Positions 7,829 to 13,228 of a stretch of DNA of 13,329 bases are shown here, piece after piece. Made by a program: the position numbers and the translations under genes. The stretch is from contig PWHX01000096.1 of assembly GCA_003555415.1 (NCBI GenBank), positions 1 to 13,329 on the forward strand. Reading direction: 5' to 3'. The DNA is from Syntrophomonadaceae bacterium (GTDB taxonomy: Bacteria > Bacillota > Dethiobacteria > SKNC01). Every line of letters begins with the position of its first letter. Positions within the stretch are counted from its first letter, which is position 1. The notes beneath the pieces are model-generated. The model saw nothing but the letters and a program-made list of their open reading frames with translations. It was not told where the DNA came from and ran no database searches.

Positions 7829-8320
7829 CTACAATAGACCTTTTTCTTTTAAATTTCTAGAATGAAGATGGCACAAAGCCACAGCCAGGGCATCAGCAGC
7901 ATCATCAGGCTTAATAGTTTCTTTAATGTTTAGACTAATTTTAACCATTTCTTCTATCTGTTTTTTAGTTGCTCTACCATAACCAACTACACTTTGCTTA
8001 ACCTGTAAGGGAGTATACTCAAAGGCTTCCAGGTTGATATGGGCGGCTGCCAATAAAATCACCCCTCTTGCTTCCCCAACTAAAAAAGCTGACCGGGCAT
8101 TTTTATTAAAAAAAAGTTCCTCTACAGCCATGGTATCAGGCTCGTAATCAATTATAATATCCTTAATGTTTTGGTATATTTTTGAGAGCCTTCCTACGGT
8201 ACTTTCTCTACCAGCAGTTCGAATACAGCCATAGGTCACTATATCACATTTTCCATTTTCTTCTTTAATTATACCGTACCCGGTCAAGGCCAGGCCAGGA
8301 TCTATACCCATGATGATCAT
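7829..8320 (-). CDS. ruvC: Crossover junction endodeoxyribonuclease RuvC
   Basis: RuvC cuts Holliday junctions by paired symmetric nicks. From ATG at 8320 the protein has 163 residues, normal for the family. The RNase H-like catalytic acids are visible: Asp7 (MGIDPG), Glu67 (AVEELFF), Asp140 and Asp143 (PDDAADALAVAL). The start at 8320 is favoured over an in-frame TTG at 8344 because AGGTGA lies five bases upstream; ATG at 8311 is a further, less likely choice. It is the first gene of the ruvCAB-queH-DUF2905 unit, with a promoter candidate at 8384-8413. Confidence 0.97.
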   Translation of the reverse strand: MIIMGIDPGLALTGYGIIKEENGKCDIVTYGCIRTAGRESTVGRLSKIYQNIKDIIIDYEPDTMAVEELFFNKNARSAFLVGEARGVILLAAAHINLEAFEYTPLQVKQSVVGYGRATKKQIEEMVKISLNIKETIKPDDAADALAVALCHLHSRNLKEKGLL

Positions 8321-8383
8321 AAATGTCACCTGTTTCCTTTGCAAACAAACTTTTACTTGTTAACTCTTTAATACATTTTATAT

Positions 8384-8413
8384 ATTATATCATGTAATAC
8401 ACAATAATTGCAA
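8384..8413 (-). promoter_or_regulatory. Candidate sigma-A promoter of the ruvCAB-queH unit
   Basis: On the minus strand TTGCAA (8408-8413, 4 of 6 to the -35 box) and a perfect TATAAT (8384-8389) are 18 bases apart. They lie just after the bofC terminator and about 64 bases before the ruvC start, the expected place for the promoter of this unit. No LexA-type box was evident nearby. Confidence 0.65.
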
Positions 8414-8445
8414 ACACTTATTCGCTTTACTTAAGGCTCTGGGGA

Positions 8446-8477
8446 AACTAAAAAACATCACCTTAGTGGTGATGTTT
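8446..8477 (-). terminator. Rho-independent terminator of the bofC-like gene
   Basis: AAACATCACC (8453-8462) and GGTGATGTTT (8468-8477) form a perfect 10-bp stem with a 5-base loop. It begins directly after the bofC-like stop codon. On the minus strand the stem runs into six T residues and then AGTTT. It isolates the bofC-like gene from ruvC. Confidence 0.9.
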
Positions 8478-9041
8478 CTAACTGGTATAACTCTCCAATA
8501 TCCTCTTTTTTTCTTCTTCGGTGGAAAAAGGAATTCCTTCTTTTAATTCCTCCCGATATATTTCCTTTACCTCAAAATCAGTGATTTCCTTTAAAACACC
8601 ATGGGGACGCTCACCTTGATATATAGCTATCCTGTCTTCGTAAATACCAATATATTTAAGTTCGCTGCATTCTTGACAAGGAATATCTTTAGTTCTTATT
8701 AAAACAACATCCCCTGGACTAAAACTGGAAACATCCCAGTCAGGAGGAAGATTTATTTTAAGTCGTTCTTTAGTAAGACCTTTAAAGGTAAAGCCCTCTA
8801 AAGTTTCAGGCACATTTTCCAGGCACTGTTCAACTTCATGTCCACAGCTGTATACTGTGCGAAACAAGATATTAGAATTATCTTCTATTACTGAGTTATC
8901 GTCCTGTTCATCAGTTACATATAAGTCGCCGTTTATATGCCAACTGAGCAAAAAAGCTGTTATAAATAAAAACAAAACAACTATTATTATCAATCCATAA
9001 TTTTTATGGGGGAAACTCCACTTATTTTTTTGTTCTGACAT
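8478..9041 (-). CDS. BofC C-terminal-domain protein (bypass-of-forespore family)
   Basis: This 187-residue protein has a positively charged N terminus and one membrane helix (about 17-34), so most of it should lie outside the forespore membrane. In Bacillus, BofC restrains SpoIVB signalling to pro-sigma-K processing. The C-terminal half carries the BofC-like segment YIGIYEDRIAIYQG (130-143), then LKEITDFEV and a charged tail with LKEGIPFSTEEEKKRILES. Its location between yebC and ruvC matches BofC-like genes of Clostridia, and bofC is also near ruvA/ruvB in Bacillus. It contains Cys66 (YSCGH), Cys73 and a CxxC pair (122, 125). ATG at 9041 has GGGGGG upstream. It is monocistronic, with its own terminator and a candidate forespore promoter. 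The family is likely; the function is inferred. Confidence 0.75.
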   Translation of the reverse strand: MSEQKNKWSFPHKNYGLIIIVVLFLFITAFLLSWHINGDLYVTDEQDDNSVIEDNSNILFRTVYSCGHEVEQCLENVPETLEGFTFKGLTKERLKINLPPDWDVSSFSPGDVVLIRTKDIPCQECSELKYIGIYEDRIAIYQGERPHGVLKEITDFEVKEIYREELKEGIPFSTEEEKKRILESYTS

Positions 9042-9049
9042 AATTAACC

Positions 9050-9091
9050 CCCCAGAAAGAGTTTGAGTTTTTTTATAATTTTACCCTGGGG
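9050..9091 (-). promoter_or_regulatory. Hairpin that could mask the bofC-like Shine-Dalgarno site
   Basis: In a minus-strand transcript coming through from yebC, CCCCAG (9086-9091) can pair with CTGGGG (9050-9055). The second arm is part of the G6 Shine-Dalgarno run of the bofC-like gene. The loop is 30 bases. A transcript starting at the proposed local promoter would lack the first arm and leave the site free. Confidence 0.35.
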
Positions 9092-9106
9092 AGATTAAAA
9101 ATATAC
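9077..9106 (-). promoter_or_regulatory. Candidate sigma-F-type forespore promoter of the bofC-like gene
   Basis: On the minus strand GTATA (9102-9106) and GGGTAAAATT (9077-9086) are 15 bases apart. They match the sigma-F pattern GYATA, about 15-16 bases, then GGnnAnAnTn. It lies 36 bases upstream of the start codon. BofC is a forespore protein in Bacillus, which supports the reading, but I matched the pattern by eye. Confidence 0.4.
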
Positions 9107-9130
9107 TTAAAGTAATGTATTTTTTTACTT

Positions 9131-9886
9131 TTATTTCCCAACACTTATTATCTCATCAGACACGTCAAAGTTTGCATAAACGCTCTGAACATCATCGTGA
9201 TCTTCCAGTGATTCCATCAGCTGAAGAAGCACTTTTCCTTCTTCTTCGTCGTCTACTTTAACAACACTCTGAGGAAACATGGTTACTTCCGCAATATCTA
9301 CATCAAATTGTCTATTAAGAAGGCTATTTTTTACCTCTTCCAATAATTCCGGTTCTGTAATTATTTCATAGCTACTACCTTCTGTTTTAAAATCTTCTGC
9401 TCCTTCTTCTAAAACCAGCAGCATCAAGTCATCTTCATCTAAATCAACCTTATCTTTACTAAGGCTTATATAGCCCCTTCTAGTAAACATCCAGGCTACA
9501 CAACCTGTTTCACCAAGGTTGCCGTTATGTCTGGTAAAAATATTTCTTAACTCTGATGCTGTTCGATTGCGGTTATCAGTCATAATTTCTAAAAGAATAG
9601 CTACCCCTCCAGGACCATAACCCTCATAAATCATTTCTTCAAACTTCATCCCATCAACTTCACCCAGGCCTTTTTTAATTGCTCTATTTATATTATCATT
9701 AGGCATATTAACATCCCGGGCTTTCTGAACTGCAAGTCTTAAACGAAAATTGGAATCTATGTCGCCTCCACCTTGCCGGGCCGCTACCATTAACTCCCTG
9801 GATATTTTAGTAAACAGGTGTCCCTTCTGTGCATCTGCCCGGGCCTTTTTATGTTTAATATTCGCCCATTTTGAATGACCTGCCAT
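9131..9886 (-). CDS. yebC: YebC/PmpR-family regulatory/translation factor
   Basis: YebC-family proteins were annotated as transcriptional regulators; newer work links members to relief of ribosome stalling. The product is 251 residues from ATG at 9886, the universal family start MAGHSKWANIKHKKARADAQKG. Other signatures are FTKISRELMVAARQGG (25-40), YEGYGPGGVAILLEIMTDNRNRT (a region at about 90-112) and the acidic C-terminal domain. An in-frame start at 9925 would add 13 residues before the conserved Met and is rejected. The ribosome site is a G-rich stretch (GAGAGGGGTTGGGG). A promoter lies at 9932-9960. Placement upstream of ruvC, here with the bofC-like gene between, is widespread in bacteria. 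Confidence 0.95.
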   Translation of the reverse strand: MAGHSKWANIKHKKARADAQKGHLFTKISRELMVAARQGGGDIDSNFRLRLAVQKARDVNMPNDNINRAIKKGLGEVDGMKFEEMIYEGYGPGGVAILLEIMTDNRNRTASELRNIFTRHNGNLGETGCVAWMFTRRGYISLSKDKVDLDEDDLMLLVLEEGAEDFKTEGSSYEIITEPELLEEVKNSLLNRQFDVDIAEVTMFPQSVVKVDDEEEGKVLLQLMESLEDHDDVQSVYANFDVSDEIISVGK

Positions 9887-9931
9887 AAATCCCCAACCCC
9901 TCTCCAGTTTCTTCATTCGTAACACTTTGTA

Positions 9932-9960
9932 ATTCTAGCATAAGGAAGTTCTTTCTTCAA
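9932..9960 (-). promoter_or_regulatory. Candidate sigma-A promoter of yebC
   Basis: On the minus strand TTGAAG (9955-9960) is followed after 17 bases by TAGAAT (9932-9937, 5 of 6). A TG one base before the -10 box makes it an extended -10 element. It lies between the nadE stop (9982) and the yebC start (9886), so yebC need not depend on nadE transcription. Confidence 0.55.
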
Positions 9961-9981
9961 CGCATCACTCTTTAGGAAAGA

Positions 9982-10701
9982 TTAAAAGTCAGGAACAGGA
10001 GGAAGTTTCTTTTTGTGCTCTGCTCCTTTAATCATCTTATCTATGGTTTCTTTGACCTTTTTGTCACTTTCTCTCCCTAGAAGGTAATTATCCAATTCAG
10101 CATAGGTTATTCCCATTTCTCCTTCATCGGTTTGTTCTGGCCAGAGGCCTCCGGAAGGAGGCTTTTCTATAATTTCCCTGGGGACACCCAGGTCTGCTGC
10201 TATTTCCTTTACCTGGCTTTTCAGTAAATTAGCCAAAGGCATTATATCAACAGCACTGTCACCATATTTCGTGAAATACCCTGCGGCCATTTCACTGCGG
10301 TTACTGCTACCTGCTACCAGGTACTTGTTCTTGGCCGCATAATAATAAAGACAGGTCATTCTCAAACGAGGTTTAACATTAGCTATGGCTAAATCCCAAT
10401 GAGCATAGTTTTCTTCTTCCCCAAACTTGGACATAAAAAGGTCCAAAACATCATCCAAAACAATGACGTTAAAAGAGATATCAAATGCCTCTGCTACTAA
10501 ACGGGCATGTTCTTCGTCTTCAGCATTGCTGTAACAAGGCATGATTAATCCTAATGCCTTATCAGGATAAGCTTTTGCACACAAAGCGGCTAAAACTGAA
10601 GAATCAAGCCCGCCACTCAAACCAAAGACAACACCCTCTAACCCTGCATCTGAAATCCTATACCTTATCCAGTTTATAAGTTCATTAATATAGTTTTTCA
10701 T
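9982..10701 (-). CDS. nadE: Ammonia-dependent NAD synthase
   Basis: NadE converts nicotinate adenine dinucleotide, ATP and ammonia to NAD. The 239-residue protein has the N-type ATP pyrophosphatase loop SGGLDSS (29-35), and the NadE segment AGSSNRSEMAAGYFTKYGDSAVDIMPL (about 130-155) in which the usual GT is GS. A PPSGGLWPEQTDEGEMGITYAELD stretch (about 181-204) and a basic C terminus ending KKLPPVPDF follow. No glutaminase (nitrilase) domain is attached, so free ammonia is the expected nitrogen donor. ATG at 10701 has GGAGG seven bases upstream. It follows tatA, from which it is separated by a terminator. A 9-bp dyad stands in its leader (10725-10749). Confidence 0.95.
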   Translation of the reverse strand: MKNYINELINWIRYRISDAGLEGVVFGLSGGLDSSVLAALCAKAYPDKALGLIMPCYSNAEDEEHARLVAEAFDISFNVIVLDDVLDLFMSKFGEEENYAHWDLAIANVKPRLRMTCLYYYAAKNKYLVAGSSNRSEMAAGYFTKYGDSAVDIMPLANLLKSQVKEIAADLGVPREIIEKPPSGGLWPEQTDEGEMGITYAELDNYLLGRESDKKVKETIDKMIKGAEHKKKLPPVPDF

Positions 10702-10724
10702 ATTACAACCTCCAAAATAGTGAA

Positions 10725-10749
10725 TATTATTAATCCATGTTTAATAATA
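10725..10749. repeat. Perfect 9-bp inverted repeat in the nadE leader
   Basis: TATTATTAA (10725-10733) and TTAATAATA (10741-10749) are exact inverted copies 7 bases apart, 24 bases upstream of nadE. The length and spacing suit a dimeric repressor site or an AU-rich leader hairpin. It is unlike operators I can name, and its AT-only arms make chance more likely. Confidence 0.5.
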
Positions 10750-10781
10750 AAAAAAGATACAACCCGCACAGAATTGTATCT
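10750..10781 (-). terminator. Rho-independent terminator of tatA
   Basis: AGATACAA (10755-10762) and TTGTATCT (10774-10781) form an 8-bp stem with an 11-base loop. In the minus-strand transcript it is followed at once by a T7 run. It lies 20 bases after the tatA stop. Confidence 0.75.
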
Positions 10782-10800
10782 CCTTTTATTTAAAAAAATT

Positions 10801-10989
10801 CTAGGTATCCTGATTACTGGCATCCTCATCCACATCAATGCTATCCTTTAAATCCTTGGTTGAAGATCTAAGTTCCCTAATCCCTTTGCCAAGAGACTTG
10901 CCAAGTTCAGGTAACTTGCTGGGGCCAAAAATTATTAAAACAATCCCTAAAATTATTAACAGTTCTGTTGAACCAAGTCTTCCAAACAA
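10801..10989 (-). CDS. tatA: Twin-arginine translocase subunit TatA
   Basis: TatA forms the pore-like part of the Tat system that exports folded proteins. The 62-residue product shows the full family pattern: one short membrane helix (about 8-21, with polar Glu9 near the start), the hinge FGPSKLPELGKSLGKG (21-36), an amphipathic helix to about 48 and an acidic tail. The start is TTG with GGGGGTGA upstream. A promoter candidate (TTGATT at 11063-11068, TAGTAT at 11040-11045) and its own terminator suggest a single-gene unit. No tatC is in the window, so its partner must be elsewhere. Confidence 0.94.
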   Translation of the reverse strand: MFGRLGSTELLIILGIVLIIFGPSKLPELGKSLGKGIRELRSSTKDLKDSIDVDEDASNQDT

Positions 10990-11039
10990 AGTGTCACCCC
11001 CTCTTATGTTTTATACGCAAAAACTACCCTTACTTTATA

Positions 11040-11068
11040 ATACTAATTCTTTCCTGGTAAAAAATCAA
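11040..11068 (-). promoter_or_regulatory. Candidate promoter of tatA
   Basis: On the minus strand TTGATT (11063-11068) and TAGTAT (11040-11045) are 17 bases apart, each 4 of 6 to the sigma-A boxes. The site lies 50 bases upstream of the TTG start. No clear terminator follows arsR, so readthrough from arsR is also possible. Confidence 0.4.
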
Positions 11069-11112
11069 TACTATGCAAATAATTTATATGATACCTAATT
11101 TGAAGAAAAATC

Positions 11113-11460
11113 TTAAAAATCTTTAGTGTGGGGATAATTTTTAATTTGTTTAATTAAGCTACTGTCTTCCAATATTCCCTGTTTAAGAATATCGACAGCA
11201 CTGTCTAAGATATTATATATACTTTGGTTTTTTACAGAATACAACATCTTTAGACCTTTTTTCCTGGCTCTAAGAATTCCTTGTTTCCTTAATATAGCCA
11301 AGTGTTGAGAAACATTGGACTGTTCCAGGCTTAACTCTTCCAGCAGTTCACAAACACAACATTCACCCTGCCTTAATAGTTCTAGTATCTTAATTCGAGT
11401 AGGATGAGCTAAAGCTTTGAATAAATCAGCTTTTTTTATAATAAAGTTATCATTATCTAT
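11113..11460 (-). CDS. arsR: ArsR/SmtB-family metal(loid)-responsive repressor, apparent ATA start
   Basis: This is a winged-helix repressor of the ArsR/SmtB family, which leaves its operator when it binds a metal or metalloid. Continuous reading from 11460 gives 115 residues: ADLFKALAHPTRIKILELL (11-29), the metal-site helix GECCVCELLEEL (32-43), the recognition helix EQSNVSQHLAILRKQG (46-61) and the wing RARKKGLKMLYSV. Cys35 and Cys37 match Cys32 and Cys34 of the R773 ArsR arsenite site; its third ligand is Leu40 here, with Cys34 as an extra thiol. There is no ATG, GTG or TTG in frame before the recognition helix. AAAGGGGTGA (11467-11476) stands six bases before ATA at 11460, so I place the start there. 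A TTG at 11301 would remove most of the DNA-binding domain. It is probably autoregulatory and controls the permease and redox protein just upstream. Confidence 0.82.
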   Translation of the reverse strand: MDNDNFIIKKADLFKALAHPTRIKILELLRQGECCVCELLEELSLEQSNVSQHLAILRKQGILRARKKGLKMLYSVKNQSIYNILDSAVDILKQGILEDSSLIKQIKNYPHTKDF

Positions 11461-11466
11461 TTTGCT

Positions 11467-11476
11467 TCACCCCTTT
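11467..11476 (-). promoter_or_regulatory. Shine-Dalgarno site that sets the ATA start of arsR
   Basis: AAAGGGGTGA on the minus strand is one base short of the ideal AAAGGAGGTGA. It stands six bases before ATA (11460), at ideal spacing for that codon and for no other in-frame start. Confidence 0.6.
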
Positions 11477-11493
11477 AAAATAATCTACATAAT

Positions 11494-11532
11494 ATTATAT
11501 CATACCACCTATTGATTAATCTATATTAACAG
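11494..11532 (-). promoter_or_regulatory. Candidate arsR promoter and operator
   Basis: A perfect TATAAT lies at 11494-11499 on the minus strand, 33 bases before the ATA start. The -35 position is occupied by a dyad, TTAAT-4-ATTAA (11516-11529), with no good -35 hexamer. The adjoining 10-mer CTGTTAATAT (11523-11532) recurs upstream of the redox gene. ArsR-family proteins often bind such AT-rich dyads over the promoter. Confidence 0.4.
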
Positions 11533-11555
11533 GAATTAATAGAACTGGACGAAAT

Positions 11556-12731
11556 TTAAGAAACGATATTTCCATATATCATGCCCGATATGGTAGCCAT
11601 AAGTGATACTAATACAATAAAAATAATTGTTTTTTGGGTGCCCAGCACACTACGGATAACAAGCATATTGGGTAAACTAAGGGCTGGCCCAGCTAAAAGA
11701 AGCGCCAGGGCAGGCCCCTGTCCCATACCGGAGCCCAATAAACCTTGCAGAATAGGCACCTCCGTAAGAGTAGCGAAATACATGAAAGCCCCAAGAAAAG
11801 AAGCTACCAGGTTAGCTTGAATTGTATTGCCTCCCACCAGATTCTCAATATAATGAGCAGGGATGAGTCCAGCATCAGTTCCCGGACGCCCCATGAGTAA
11901 ACCAGCTACAAGGACACCAGCTAAAAGAAGCGGGAGAATTTGCTTGGTAAAATCCCAGGTAGAACTAACCCAGGAACTCCGCTCTTCATTATCAAACCAA
12001 CGCCATACCATTAAGCCCAGTACTACAAGCAACGCTACTACAAGGTGCCATTTGAACTGGTAAACCAAATTCCAAAAACCTGCTGCTTCATCAGGTTTCC
12101 CCAAGGCGGCAATAACTAATATAAAAACAAGAACTAAAAAGTATAATAAGTTCTGTAATATACTGCGCTTTTCCTCTCCTTCATCTGCCATGCCACCTAG
12201 GGATGTTTTAGTTCTCTCTTCCTCTTCACGCCGATACAACGAACTCATGATAAGTCCTATAATAATAGCAAATATTACTGCGCCCAGGGCCCGGGCCAGA
12301 CCCAGCTGCCAGCCAAGCACCCTTGCCGTAAGAATAATGGACAAGATGTTAATAGCCGGACCGGAATATAAAAAGGCTATAGCCGGTCCAAGCCCGGCTC
12401 CTTTCTTATAGATCCCCGCAAAAAGCGGCAGAACCGTGCAGGAACATACAGCCAATACGCTGCCTGAAATAGACGCTACTGAATATGCCAGAGCCTTGTG
12501 CGCGGCACCTCCAAAGTACTTAATTACAGCACCTTGGGAAATAAAATTAGCAATGGCTCCGGCAATAAAAAAAGCAGGAATCAAGGTGTGCAGCACATGT
12601 TCCCTAGCATAATACTGTAACATAAGGAAGGCCTCCGTCATAGAAGCCCTAACCTGGGGATGATCAAAAGGTGTAAAGTATGCTGCCAAAAAAACAGCCA
12701 CTATAAGCAAAAATTTTTGCCATTCTTTCAT
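11556..12731 (-). CDS. ArsP_1/DUF318-family permease
   Basis: This is a 391-residue polytopic membrane protein with about eight to ten hydrophobic segments. It belongs to the predicted permease family that includes ArsP, an exporter of trivalent organoarsenicals. The two halves repeat a motif: SCTVLPLFAGIYKKGAGLGPAIAFLYSGPAINIL (region 97-130) and TEVPILQGLLGSGMGQGPALALLLAGPALSLPNML (region 323-357). That is typical of an internally duplicated transporter. The first copy contains Cys96 and Cys98 (CSC). A charged cytoplasmic loop lies at about 166-190. ATG at 12731 has AAGGAG upstream. It lies between a thioredoxin-like gene and arsR, a set seen in Clostridia and methanogens. The substrate is not shown by sequence; arsenicals or another thiophilic metal are inferred. 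Confidence 0.82.
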   Translation of the reverse strand: MKEWQKFLLIVAVFLAAYFTPFDHPQVRASMTEAFLMLQYYAREHVLHTLIPAFFIAGAIANFISQGAVIKYFGGAAHKALAYSVASISGSVLAVCSCTVLPLFAGIYKKGAGLGPAIAFLYSGPAINILSIILTARVLGWQLGLARALGAVIFAIIIGLIMSSLYRREEEERTKTSLGGMADEGEEKRSILQNLLYFLVLVFILVIAALGKPDEAAGFWNLVYQFKWHLVVALLVVLGLMVWRWFDNEERSSWVSSTWDFTKQILPLLLAGVLVAGLLMGRPGTDAGLIPAHYIENLVGGNTIQANLVASFLGAFMYFATLTEVPILQGLLGSGMGQGPALALLLAGPALSLPNMLVIRSVLGTQKTIIFIVLVSLMATISGMIYGNIVS

Positions 12732-12802
12732 TTGTGATCACTCCTTATATACTTGCCACGATAAATTCGGTTTATTAGCTCGAGCTATAAGATGTTCTTA
12801 TT

Positions 12803-13042
12803 CTATTGTTCTTCTTTAATCCATTTTTTAATTTCCTCGCCTTTAGGGACCCTTCCTGAAACCCTTACTTTATCATTAATAACAAGACCTGGAGTCATAA
12901 AAACATCATGTTCCATAATTTTTTCCATGTCCTCCACCTTTTCCACATCAGCCTGCAGTTCCAGTTCTTTTAAAACGTTACTTACTTCACTTTCTAACTT
13001 TTGGCAATTTTTACAGCCAGGACCAAGAATTTTAATCTTCAT
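12803..13042 (-). CDS. Redox-active disulfide protein 2 (small thioredoxin/glutaredoxin-like)
   Basis: This 79-residue thioredoxin-fold protein belongs to the TM0996/MTH895 (TIGR00412) family. The active site GPGCKNCQKL (residues 8-17) gives a CxxC pair at Cys11 and Cys14, and the cis-proline motif is VFMTPGLVIND (about 47-57). A C-terminal KGEEIKKWI helix completes the fold. ATG at 13042 has AAGGAG upstream with a slightly long spacer. It is the first gene of the permease-arsR cassette (71-base gap to the permease). A role in keeping cysteines of the transporter or its substrate reduced is an inference from this pairing. It follows an rRNA operon terminator. Confidence 0.88.
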   Translation of the reverse strand: MKIKILGPGCKNCQKLESEVSNVLKELELQADVEKVEDMEKIMEHDVFMTPGLVINDKVRVSGRVPKGEEIKKWIKEEQ

Positions 13043-13074
13043 AAATCATTACACTCCTTTTTTTTGATATAAAT

Positions 13075-13139
13075 TTAATATTAACAGAAACTATATTATA
13101 TTTTTCTAATATACTATCATATTAAAGACTGATAATCAA
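13075..13139 (-). promoter_or_regulatory. Candidate promoter/operator region of the redox-permease-arsR cassette
   Basis: TTGATT (13134-13139) and TAGTAT (13111-13116) on the minus strand are 17 bases apart; a perfect TATAAT also stands at 13095-13100. The region holds a 6-bp dyad, TAATAT-6-ATATTA (13107-13124), and the palindrome TTAATATTAA (13075-13084). The latter overlaps the 10-mer shared with the arsR promoter (13078-13087). Which promoter is used cannot be decided by eye. Confidence 0.4.
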
Positions 13140-13160
13140 TCTGTTATTCTAAATATTTTT

Positions 13161-13215
13161 GAATAATAAAATAAAAAATAAATTAACCTTAAATCGTTAA
13201 AGATTTAAGGTTAAT
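13161..13215 (-). terminator. Rho-independent terminator of the rRNA operon
   Basis: Bases 13182-13195 and 13202-13215 form a perfect 14-bp stem around a 6-base loop (13196-13201). On the minus strand a long T-rich tail follows (13161-13182). It lies about 15 bases past the 3' end of the 5S gene. Confidence 0.9.
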
Positions 13216-13228
13216 AAAAATTTAAATT

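Noticed and set aside
9107..9130. Terminator after yebC
   Set aside because: Only a weak AT-only stem (TACTT-T-AAGTA) is present, so I do not call a terminator.
11113..11301. A 62-residue ArsR fragment starting at TTG 11301, or a pseudogene
   Set aside because: The upstream frame continues without a stop through the whole ArsR domain to a good Shine-Dalgarno with ATA start, so the gene is read as intact.
11458..11474. GTG at about 11472 as the arsR start after a frameshift
   Set aside because: It would need loss of one base in the AAAA run at 11461-11464 and would put the purine-rich site too close to the start; ATA with six-base spacing fits without any change.
11581..12411. Several + strand open frames opposite the permease
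   Set aside because: These are antisense shadows of a hydrophobic coding region; their Arg/Pro/Ser-rich translations match nothing known to me.
12777..12801. Palindrome AGCTCGAGCT and hairpin ATAAGA-TGT-TCTTAT between the redox gene and the permease, considered as a terminator
   Set aside because: The hairpin is short and AT-rich and has no T run after it in the minus-strand direction; the two genes are taken as co-transcribed.
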